DNA of 64,000 nucleotides from Psilocybe azurescens (lineage: Eukaryota; Basidiomycota; Agaricomycetes; Agaricales; Agrocybaceae): contig JAJIRX010000714.1 in NCBI GenBank assembly GCA_023853785.1, positions 121,977-185,976 of the forward strand. The letters are read 5' to 3'. The translations under genes and the position numbers were made by a program. Shown here one piece after another: positions 52,677 through 64,000 of the stretch. The notes under the pieces are model-generated. The model did not search any database. It saw only the letters and a list, made by a program, of their open reading frames with translations, and had not been told where the DNA came from. Positions within the stretch are counted from its first letter, which is position 1, and the number at the start of each line of letters is the position of its first letter.

Positions 52677-54015
52677 TTACAATGTACCTGAATGTAGTTT
52701 TTGAACAACATCCTCCACCATCAGACATTTCCAGTCTTGCTTCAAGCACTCTAAAATATGAATCAACTCCTTAGACTCATCATCAGTTCCTTGTTGATAT
52801 ATTCGTGCTTTATCAACGGAAAGATGGATTGAAATCCCTGCTCGAGCTGCTGCTGCACCTAGAATAAGAGTTTTGATAATGGGATTTCCTCCAAAGGCCC
52901 CAGCACCCACAAAGGAGACGCAACAGCCTTGATTCCAAGCTGCACAAGAGCTGAGAATCCTATCAAAGCTTTATGCAAATCTCGGAAGAGATACTTTGGG
53001 TCAAGATCTGGAATGGAATCATCACTGTTGGACTCAGTAACAATGTCAAGTTCGGAGGCATCAAGGAAGACGAAGGTGTGATTCATGTTTGTATACTTCC
53101 CTAGAAACCGAGCTTCTCGTCCTTGTCCTGTCCAGTGAAAAATTGGCATATTTCCTTGTACCACAATAGTGGCATCTGGCGATATTGGAGGTGAAATAAA
53201 AGAGCTCCCATGGGAAGGAGTGGTGGGCATGCAGCAGTTACCAATTCTTCTTGAGTGCATGATGCCCCAAAGCCGGGTGAAGAATTAGACGATAAGAGTG
53301 CATGTTACTTTTTCATGAGGAAAAGGTACTGATTGAATAGAAACCGGCTCGATAACCAGATAGTCAAAGAGTGAATATTTTTGACCAGTCGTCCAAAACG
53401 ACAAACTATCTTTGGGAAGCGGACTTGTATGATATCGATAGAATACACGGTTGGTAAAATCGACTGGATGTATAAAATAGTCGAACAGAGCAGTGAGATA
53501 TCCAGATACGACATCTGGCAGAGGTGGTTGTCCTGAATACCAGCACGAAAAGGTACAGCCCCATTCATTACCCTTCGGTGGACTAAGAGTATTTAAAAAT
53601 TGGTGAGATAGTAGAGATCGTATGTGAAGCGTTGAAAATTCAAGAAGAGGGTTGTGTTGGTTGAGGTACGGTATCCTGTGTGTTGGAAATAAAGATGGAA
53701 GTTCAAGGGCTGCATCGAGGATGTTATTCAGAATCTGAGAAGCTACAGGTGACTCTGGATCTGGGTAGTTGTCGAGAACAAATTGATTGAGAAATGTGGT
53801 ATCAAGATGGCCGTTCATATGGACTGAATACGAGAGATCCTGGATTAGATTTGGAATCGCATGTATGCCCTGAGACAAAGACATTTGTTTGCGAAAGGAA
53901 CCGATCGCAGAGACGATAACCAACCACGTTGAGGGTTCATCTTCATCACACAGTCCTAAGGGGTCTAGAGAGAGAATAGAGGGTCCGAAGGAAGAATGTG
54001 ATAATGAGAGTTCAT
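52677..54015 (-). CDS. Poly(ADP-ribose) glycohydrolase, fungal type
   Basis: Cleaves poly(ADP-ribose) chains after DNA-damage signalling. From ATG 54015 it reads MNSHYHILPSDPLFSLDPLG, ending the head DEDEPSTWLVIVSAI. The helical accessory region follows (LSLSQGIHAIPNLIQDLSYS, LFPTHRIPYLNQHNPLLEFS). The macrodomain part has FDYLVIEPVSIQSVPFPHEK, SSPGFGASCTQEELVTAACP (equivalent to the GGG-x-QEE signature, with QEE kept), ATIVVQGNMPIFHWTGQG, VFLDASELDIV and WGAGAFGGNPIIKTLILGAA. It ends VQKLHSGTL at 52677. It appears intronless. Breaks: a CT repeat at about 53965-53972 (two extra bases), near 53196-53206, and GGG near 52908. Expected length is about 445 residues. The family call rests on the QEE and GAFGGNP motifs and is moderately firm. 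Confidence 0.78.
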
Positions 54016-54167
54016 GGCCGAAGTTAACACAATTGCAATTTGTCGCAGGCTGAACTAGACGCGAAAGGGCCGGCCCTAAAGCTCTTTATGCCCACAGTGG
54101 AATCAATCAATTTGTATCGCTTTGCTCTCTACACCAACTCTCCCTCGATACCCGTTCTTCTATAACC
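54016..54167. promoter_or_regulatory. 152 bp bidirectional promoter between PARG and mcm5
   Basis: Two divergent start codons at 54015 and 54168 share this short gap. It contains ACGCGAAA at 54059-54066, an MBF/SBF-like element typical of G1/S genes such as MCM subunits. Confidence 0.55.
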
Positions 54168-56979
<2,812 letters not shown>

Positions 56980-57336
56980 GAGATCTTGGTTGTATATTTT
57001 CCTGCTATTGTTGTTATCGGTTTTATCTTTTTTATGTATTGTATTTGTGTCCCATGTACAGAATAATTAAAATTCTCAAAACAAAATTTACGAGTCTCCC
57101 AGCCGTCTCCTGTCGTAGGGCGCAGTGCGCAGTCTCGGTAACCATATGATAATTGAAAAATGGGGTGGTGAATTATCTATAGACAAAATATACCCTCCTT
57201 TAATTTGTAATAGACAGAACGGTCACCGATGATGCGCAGCCCGCAGTACGGGACTTGTGAGAGACGCGTCCGATGTTGAGCACAGTAAAAATGAGTAATT
57301 TGTTTGTGGAAACTCTACGGGAACAACAAATATCGC
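56980..57336. other. Intergenic, mcm5 to tRNA-Lys(UUU)
   Basis: A 357 bp gap with no coding signal. The T-rich part after 57000 probably belongs to the mcm5 3' untranslated region. Confidence 0.4.
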
Positions 57337-57436
57337 CCGCCTAGCTCAATCGGATAGAGCGTCAGACTTTTAAGAAGTCCGGGTGATCGGTTACTTAGTG
57401 ATCTGAAGGCTGCGAGTTCGACCCTCGCGGTGGGCT
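57337..57436 (+). tRNA. tRNA-Lys(UUU) with intron
   Basis: The acceptor stem GCCCGCC pairs with GGTGGGC at the 3' end (one G-U pair). The D arm is GCTCAATCGGATAGAGC, the anticodon stem CAGA/TCTG, and the T arm GCGAGTTCGACCCTCGC. The anticodon TTT is at 57369-57371. A 28 nt intron follows base 37 (about 57373-57400), at the canonical position. The 3' CCA is not encoded, as in eukaryotes. Confidence 0.93.
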
Positions 57437-57723
57437 AATTGTTCATTGTTTTGTCTGGTCTATCATTTTTGACTTTCATAATGATGTCCTAAGATTTGAG
57501 ACATACCCTCTATGAGGGTTGGTCTTGCTGCGCGGTATTATAATGTATTCAGAATTCATGTTTTCAAAGGTTAGAAAGTTAATAGAAACTGTAGGTGGAC
57601 AAATCTGCACGCATGATATTTATGCTTTAACTTTGGCTCACAAAATTATTTTTGACAAAAGAGGGCCCTATGATTCGGAGATTGCACCCAATATAAAACT
57701 AGAACAGAACAAAAAGTAGCATT

Positions 57724-57822
57724 AGCCCACCGCGAGGGTCGAACTCGCAGCCTTCAGATAATCCTGTGGATTATTCAACCCGCCTAAGAGTCTGACGCTC
57801 TATCCGATTGAGCTAGGCGGGC
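57724..57822 (-). tRNA. tRNA-Lys(CUU) with intron
   Basis: On the minus strand, the mature part is nearly identical to the neighbouring tRNA-Lys(UUU). The anticodon is CTT (57788-57786), followed by A37 and a 25 nt intron (about 57784-57760) unlike that of the first gene. The two genes form an inverted pair about 290 bp apart. Confidence 0.93.
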
Positions 57823-58438
57823 CATGCAAATTGAATATAATTCATTAAATATAACAAAGCTTGATTGTATTATGCTCAAGCGCCCGGCTGCGCGCTGCCA
57901 TGCGGACGAGATGAACAAGGCGATACATTTGTCATATAAATTTGTCAATCTGGGTGCCGATGCCGGTGACGTTGTCGAGAGCGCTGGTTATTGTCCGACA
58001 TATCAGGAATCGAACACGTCGGCAAGGGTGCGCAGCTGATAGCGATCCTTTAACAGAGTTCAAACTTCAAACACGTCTGCGCTCGGCTGTCGGTGAGGTC
58101 GGTGTACGCAGTTGAATGACTCGATGCGATATGGAATGAGGTTGAATATTTGAATATGTACAATACACTACATGTTTTCCTCAGACGAAACTGCAGGAAG
58201 ATGGAAGGCCAGGACTCGCTGTTTCAAAAGAGATCGAAGGAAACCAAGTACATGCACAGGCAGCATGTGTGATGAGACGGGGTATTGAGGCCGTGTGATT
58301 GTGACAAGAGATGTGATGTATGGGTATATTACATAAGTGCTGCGCAGTTGTATATGGAGGACGACTATAGGACATCCAGCCTTTTCTTCCCAACCACCAT
58401 CTTCACTCAACTCTCCCCTGCGCAGCACTCCGTCAACA
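57823..58438. other. Intergenic, tRNA-Lys(CUU) to the C2H2 gene
   Basis: This 616 bp gap holds the promoter of the zinc-finger gene. Reading frames here overlap the start of the next gene in other frames only. No further motif was recognised. Confidence 0.4.
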
Positions 58439-59542
58439 ATGTCTGAAGCACAGTCGTATGCGCATGCCTTTGAGGCATACAACAATGAGTTCGCAAAGCA
58501 ACAAGGCCTCGAGTTTCTCTCGTTCCTTTCGCCCTCAGACGTTGTTGCACCTCATCCCGATCTCTTTGAGTCCGATATCGACTCCAACTTGGCTGCATTT
58601 CCCGATCAGCTTCAGCTCTTGACTGTAGACTCAAACGACGCCTACAGCTTCTTTAGGTCTGAAAAGCCGCAGTGGCAGGGACCCCTTTCCACTATTACTG
58701 TCTCCTCCTACGATTCTTTGTCCTCTCACTCAGAGTCCTTTTACAACGAACAAATTCAACCTTTGCGACTGCGCCCGTCAACAATAACCAGCTCTTCGAC
58801 TTTGACCTGGACATGGATTTTCAGAGAGTCCGTGTTGGTTCGGAATATTCTGCTGCGTCTTTAAACATCATGGAAGATGACAACGACCCTACCTCCTTCG
58901 GCGCTCTTCCTCCGACTCCCCACGCAGCCCTCCAGTATCAATGAATACCTCTAAGGCTTTTGACAAGTCGTCTTATCCAGCTCGCACCAGTTATTCGGAT
59001 TATGGTCCTACCAGGCGCGGCTCCACCACTTCATCAGACTACTACTCACCCGGGGTACAGCCCTTCCCACGGCCACCCTACTGTTTCTCCTTTACATATC
59101 TCCACTCCAACTTCCCACTATGGCAACGGTAACACCTCAACCGGTCGATGACTACAAGGGTGATCCCCGCAAGAAATACCGGTGTGCTTCGTGTCCCCGA
59201 GGTGTGCACTGCTTTTTCCATTATTGTAATCAATACTCACGACTTCCTGTAGCGTTTGCCAGGGCCTATAATTTAAAGACGCATATGGCCACCCATGATC
59301 CCAACAGGCTGAAGCCCCATGTCTGCCCTCAGCGCTCATGCGGCCGCTCTTTCAGCAGGAAGCATGATCTGGGCCGTCATCTCATCAGCATTCATCGCGA
59401 CGAGTCCGTCAGTGCTTCCCTCTTGCCTGCTGGTTCCAAGAAGGCCATTGGCGTTGAGAGTGGTGCTCGTAGTTGGTGTGATTCATGTGGCAAAAGTTGG
59501 GTCGGCAGGTCCGCTGAATGCGATTGCGCCGACATCAAGTAG
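58439..59542 (+). CDS. C2H2 zinc-finger transcription factor (two C-terminal fingers)
   Basis: The ATG at 58439 gives MSEAQSYAHAFEAYNNEFAK and an acidic, Ser-rich N-terminal part (FDFDLDMDFQRVRVG, MEDDNDPTSFGALPPTPH) that looks like an activation region. The C-terminal DNA-binding part carries finger 1 YRCASCPRAFARAYNLKTHM (across an intron at about 59201-59252) and finger 2 HVCPQRSCGRSFSRKHDLGR followed by HLISIHR. A short Cys-containing tail WCDSCGKSWVGRSAECDC ends the protein. The close spacing and FARAYNLKTH / SFSRKHDLGRH pattern resemble Crz1/Prz1-like factors, but the calcineurin-docking motif was not identified, so I do not give a symbol. Frame breaks lie near 58745-58757, 58935-58942 and 59055-59120. 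Length is about 350 residues. Confidence 0.78.
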
Positions 59543-60123
59543 ATGAATCCGACTCCCCTTACACTTATTTTCTCCTTGTGTAAGCCGCCTTTTCTTATCA
59601 AACCATCATATAAACTTACTCTTCTTTGTCATCAGGCACTTGCTTGCCACTTTGTTACGCTCGTCGGTGGATTTATGTATGGCTTATTTGCGTATGTCGC
59701 ATTTAAGTTAGCCGTCCCGTCCTGCGTCATTCGTTGTATCACGTTTCGTACCGTCAAGTAATGGTTTACTTGGCCCAGCGACGGACATGATCACGATATG
59801 AATTTCCTCCTCTATGCATTTTAACCACTCTATCTAAAAACGCTCATTTACTTGATATGTTGACTGGTTTTCTTTGCTTTTATATTGTTCTCCTATCTCT
59901 TTGACTACTTAAAGTAACATGGACCTTGTTCTGTATACGTCGTTACGCTTCATTTTCTATTTTCTTTCTCTGACATCTCGAGTTACAATACACAAGCTAT
60001 CGTTTGTCCAAAGTTCAATAAATGTTGCTTTGTTAGAAAATACTTTTGAACATTGCATCTTTGAGAATGGAACAAATGGAATATATATGCAACTATAATA
60101 CATGTGAGGTGCAGTGCAATACT
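59543..60123. other. Convergent intergenic region, C2H2 gene to Nramp gene
   Basis: About 580 bp of AT-rich sequence between two 3' ends. No coding exon was recognised. Confidence 0.4.
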
Positions 60124-62384
60124 CTAACGCAGTATAAGCATCACTATGGCGTATGCGTTGGCGACCAACACTATGCACCAGATAACGTATGCCAAAGCAG
60201 TCAAGAAGCGGCCATTACTAAAGTCGACATATTCTTTAGAGACCGCCTGCTCGACTGCAGTCTGCTCTATCTTGATGGATTCGATCATTTCGATTTCGAT
60301 TTCGATTTTGGAAACCTCCGAACCGTTATGCTCGTCGTCTTGTGCTTGCTCTTGCTCTTGAAACGGGGACACATCTGATTTGACGAGTTCTGGAGGGGGT
60401 TTCCGCACTTGCATAACCACCTTGGTCGAGGTCAAGTATATCAAAGGAAAGGCGACAAATGGCAAAACCACAGATAGCACAACCTGCGAGGCCACTAGGA
60501 GGGTATTTAATCCTTCACGCCCAACTGCAATAGCAACTATTACAGATGGCACCAGGCTAATGCATCGTGTGATAAATCTACGGAAAAAGGGCTGCCAAAA
60601 ATAAATATTCAAACCGGGTACAAGCGATCAGTTTATAAACCGATGGGAGAAAGAGGCGAGTTGACACATACCGAGACTTTCCACTCGATGAACCCTTCGG
60701 AGACAATCTGACCGGCTAAAGTGACTGTAATACTCGAGGTCTGACCCGCGCATACCAAGGCGAGAGCGAATATCACTGCGCCAGCTAGACACCCTTATTA
60801 TAAATACACGACGGTCTTCCGGTACTGGAGAAATGAATGTGGGACTGACCGTCTCCGATATTAGACTTGATCAAATCATGGGCTTCAAATAACCCTGCTG
60901 GGGTGTTATGATTTTGTCCGTTGCCTTGAAAGAAAACGGCAGCAGCCAAAATGAGAATCCTTGTACCGCACTGTAATCAGTCGACATGGAAGGGGAAGAA
61001 CGTAAAAAAGAAACTGACGCAGAGTTTATAGGGACGGCTAGTGCAATTAGACTAGTGACCACGTCCGCAATCCCGTGCAACAGATGTTGTTTAATAAATA
61101 GAAGTGGGTTGTTCTCTCGTTCCCCGTATTTACTGCGGTAATCTATGTTCGAAGCTGCTCGCTCCGCGCGGGTAATTCGGAACAACGACAAGACGAATTG
61201 TCGGATTTTGGTTCTCCTTGACATCTGCCGGCTCAGATTAGAGGGTATTTGCCCAATATCTGGTGCATCGGAGACCCGGTCCTGTGTGGCTAAGGAAGAG
61301 CCTAAAAATAAGGCATGAGGCATGACCGTTGCGCCAAGTATCCCAACCGCTGGATTAACATTGGATGGTCAGGGCAGTAGCGATAAGGAGAAATAGATAC
61401 GCATACCAGCATATACCGCGTCAGGTTCTGATTGGAATAATCCCTTGTTTGGAATGTATCCCATAAATACGTTTGACCAGTCGGGACTTGCTTTCACAAG
61501 GAGGACCACGAAACAGGCAAAGACAGCGAGTACCTATGTATACCTCGCTGAGGATCAATAGGAAACTCCGAGTTGATAAGCACACCTACCAGACCAATGA
61601 TAGTATACTCGAACATCCGAACGGGGCGTCCTTGGCTTCGCGAAGGGTCGGCGAAAGACAAAAATATCAGGACGTCCGCCGCTGTAAGAATGACCCCGCC
61701 CCAGAGTGGGAGCTTGGGGAACAGCAAACACAGTCCAATGGCAGATCCTAACAGTTCTGCCAGATCGGTCGATATAATGGCAATCTCTGACAGGATATAT
61801 AATGGGTAAAGAACCAGTCTCCGAACCAGTCGAGGGTGACGAGGGTGATTGTGAAGAAGGAGCCTGCAATGGCTAGCCAGATCTGAACACAAGAAAAGGT
61901 CATCAATTAAGTATGAGAAATGACAATTAATGATTACCTAGGCCTGTTACACACCCTAGTTTGCACGCCAACGTCTATAGATTAGGTTGGTTATTACTCT
62001 CTGCAGAAAGAATACCGCCAGGATGATGTCACCTGTAGAACTATGGCACCTAGGCCAGCCATCAGAATGACAAAAAGCATGGGTCTATAGCCGAAGCTGG
62101 ATCCTGCTTGGAGGTCAACGCTCCAGTTTCCTCTGACAGGTTTTGAGCCATGCAAGCTTTCTGGGCAAAGACAGAGAATGGCTTACGGGTCAAAATATGC
62201 AACGGAACATATGATGCCAACCCCGACATGCCGTTTGACATGATGCACGATAGTACGAGCGCTATGAATTAGACCGCTCCTCGCCCTTGAGGAATAGGAC
62301 TGGGGAGGGGTAATTTGGCTCTGCAACGGTGACATACCATTGAGGGGGAAAGACTGGAGCGACGAGGAGGTAACGAGGGCTCAT
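60124..62384 (-). CDS. Nramp/Smf divalent-metal transporter
   Basis: Proton-coupled Mn2+/Fe2+ transporter with about 11 membrane helices. From ATG 62384 (MSPRYLLVAPVFPPQ) it passes through HVGVGIICSVAYFDPGNW with the metal-site DPGN motif of helix 1. SFGYRPMLFVILMAGLGAIV and LACKLGCVTGLDLASHCRLL follow. IAIISTDLAELLGSAIGLCL and VFMGYIPNKGLF come next, then the helix-6 MPH motif in GILGATVMPHALFLGSSLAT. AGQTSSITVTLAGQIVSEGF follows. The tail has an acidic loop (EVSKIEIEIEMIESI) and two final helices, ending VMLILR at 60124. All exons, including one across a GT-AG intron inside the DPG codon, join in phase. Length is about 560 residues. Confidence 0.93.
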
Positions 62385-62567
62385 AATGAAGCGCGTCAAA
62401 CCAGGACAGCGGATAGAAACGCAGGTGTGAACAAAAATATTGCTTCCCGTGCGAAACTGGCTTTGGGCGTATTTTGTTTTGAATTATACCACTGTTGTGG
62501 TCGAGACAGAAAAGGGTAGACACGCACATTTGATTGCAACCTCTCCTTTGGCTACCACTTTCATCTA

Positions 62568-63737
62568 ATGGATATAAATGACCTCCACCCTCCAGATGAT
62601 TACACTCATCGCTTTTTCATATGGCATGAGTGGATACAGGTTGGCTTTCACTAAGCCTTGACCTGACTCTCGCCTTATAAATATATCCTGTATTGCAGGC
62701 ACAAGGTCCTCTGACGACTGAGAATGTCTTGGTGTACTTCGCCACATCCATGTTCTATGATAAGCAGAGCAATAATCAGGTTCTGCGCATGCAAACTCAG
62801 CATTCCAACGCCAATGCAATGACAGCAGCAGAAGAAGCAACTGAACTCAGGTCGGTTCGATTTGTCCACTCATCCAACGTTGTGTTCATAGGTCGCCAGG
62901 CGGTTTGTCGGTATCGAATTTGCCGTCGTTCATGCAGAGGCTCCTACTTTCTTCATAATACAAAAGCGTGAACGATTGTCTCCTGATGAAGGTATGCTTT
63001 ACTGGTCCCTTGGAAGGCCGTAGCAATCTCATGGGAAATATCGACAGTGCGGCCCTTGGCAGCTTACTTTATTATGAACAATCGTATCTATCAGTCTCCG
63101 GACATTTACACCGTTCTTTCGAACCGTCTGGTGGGTTTTTACCATATATGTCTCCACCTACATGTTGCTAATTGGACTATTCAGCTAACATCTTTATCTG
63201 CCCTGCAATCCTCGCTCGATATTTTGCGCAAACACCGGCCCGACTACACGCCTCGTACAGGTTTTGTCTGGCCCATCAGCGCCACAGACCCTCGGCCTTG
63301 GAACAAAATAAGAAGCGAGACATTGAAACCAATCCTACAGATGGCCAAGGTGAAACTGACGTGCCTCAAGAAAGGCGACCAGATGTTCCGAAGAGGCATC
63401 AAAACAACATGCTCTTAAGACATGCGATGGCCACAACAGCATCCCATTCTAAATCATCGTTCGCGGCGTCTAAATTTGCTGAAAATATAGAAAGCATGAA
63501 TGCTGAAACTCCGATCACGACAACAATGCGCTCGTCAGCTACTCCTGCTCCACCTGCCCAGGAAGCAGCACAGAAGTCATCTACTAGCCAACCTCAAGAA
63601 GTTGTTAAAGGCCCGCCTGGGGTGGCAAGAAAAAGAAGAAAAGTTTGTTTGATTAAAGTCCTATCACTAGCTACCTTGTTGACATACAGTAAATGTAACC
63701 AGGGACCTCATTGGCACCACCACCGGCCCCGAGCTAA
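62568..63737 (+). CDS. med6: Mediator complex subunit 6 (MED6)
   Basis: Head-module subunit of Mediator, the RNA polymerase II co-activator. It starts MDINDLHPPDDYTHRFFIWH; after an intron LTTENVLVYFATSMFYDKQS and NNQVLRMQTQHS give the MED6 signature. RFVGIEFAVVHAEAPTFFII, VRPLAAYFIMNNRIYQSPDI and LQSSLDILRKHRPDYTPRTG complete the conserved domain. The variable tail is Ser/Ala/Gln-rich, then a Lys run, with a likely stop at 63737 after an intron from about 63641. One C is missing at CCC 63289-63291; with it added the tail reads in one frame. The last exon is less certain than the rest. It is divergent from the Nramp gene, 183 bp apart. Confidence 0.9.
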
Positions 63738-64000
63738 CGAACGCACACTTCGACGCTTAGATCTCGAGGAAGCAAAGGCTGGTCGGGTAGCCATTCTACA
63801 CGCTCGTCAAGAACGTATTGTTTGCGGACCCGGGTTCAACCTTGTAAGCTGATTTGCGGCATGTTATTTGTAATCTTTTCTTCGGATTGGTTTAATGAGT
63901 AGTCCTTGTGGCTGGCATTAACCGTCTATGGGAATTATTTGTGATAGGCTATTTAAAGTGGATAGTCCGGGCCTCAGGCAATGTCGGTTACATGTTATGG
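63738..64000. other. Right-edge sequence without an identified gene
   Basis: About 260 bp after med6. A reading frame on the plus strand continues to 63852 (an alternative C-terminus for med6 if the last intron is read differently), otherwise nothing was recognised. Confidence 0.35.

Noticed and set aside
57519..57719. A 66-codon ORF between the two tRNA-Lys genes
   Set aside because: AT-rich, without a motif, and too short to support.

Overview
The window is nuclear DNA of a filamentous basidiomycete, most likely an Agaricomycete. This is inferred from compact genes split by many 45-70 bp GT-AG introns, intron-bearing tRNA genes, GPI-type chitin deacetylases, and fungal forms of conserved eukaryotic proteins. 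It is gene-dense, about 29 protein genes and two tRNA genes in 64 kb, mostly housekeeping. No transposon, CRISPR array or secondary-metabolite cluster was recognised.

Layout. 0-4.4 kb: the start of the kinetochore gene spc7/KNL1 (minus, cut by the left edge), divergent from a kinesin-6 gene. 4.7-14.8 kb: uracil-DNA glycosylase, a truncated tricalbin-like C2 gene, the eRF1 methyltransferase mtq2, and a 17-exon tricalbin (ER-plasma membrane tether). 15.5-24.3 kb: a Ugo1-like mitochondrial carrier, a tail-anchored Nudix hydrolase, NPL4 and a bZIP factor. 25.9-35.4 kb: a secreted glycerophosphodiesterase, the Rieske protein, a TMEM205-like membrane protein, U2 snRNP A', the Sac1 lipid phosphatase and a SET/NAP histone chaperone. 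35.6-41.8 kb: three tandem chitin deacetylases. 42.9-50.4 kb: an SRPK-type kinase and an OSR1/FRAY-type Ste20 kinase flanking a 1.9 kb stretch with no assigned gene. 50.9-57.0 kb: CSN6, poly(ADP-ribose) glycohydrolase and MCM5, the last two divergent from a 152 bp gap. 57.3-57.8 kb: inverted tRNA-Lys(UUU) and tRNA-Lys(CUU). 58.4-63.7 kb: a C2H2 factor, an Nramp manganese/iron transporter and Mediator MED6.

Themes. Several genes concern chromosome segregation, replication and repair (spc7, kinesin-6, UNG, MCM5, PARG), and most have MCB/MBF-like ACGCG elements upstream, suggesting G1/S control. Tricalbin, Sac1 and the glycerophosphodiesterase act in lipid and membrane-contact biology. The three deacetylases form a cell-wall cluster.

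Caution. Many otherwise well-conserved genes carry 1-2 nt frame breaks, mostly in short homopolymers, while neighbours are clean. I read these as uncorrected assembly indels rather than pseudogenes; each is noted with its gene. Exon boundaries were read by eye from splice sites, reading frame and family knowledge.
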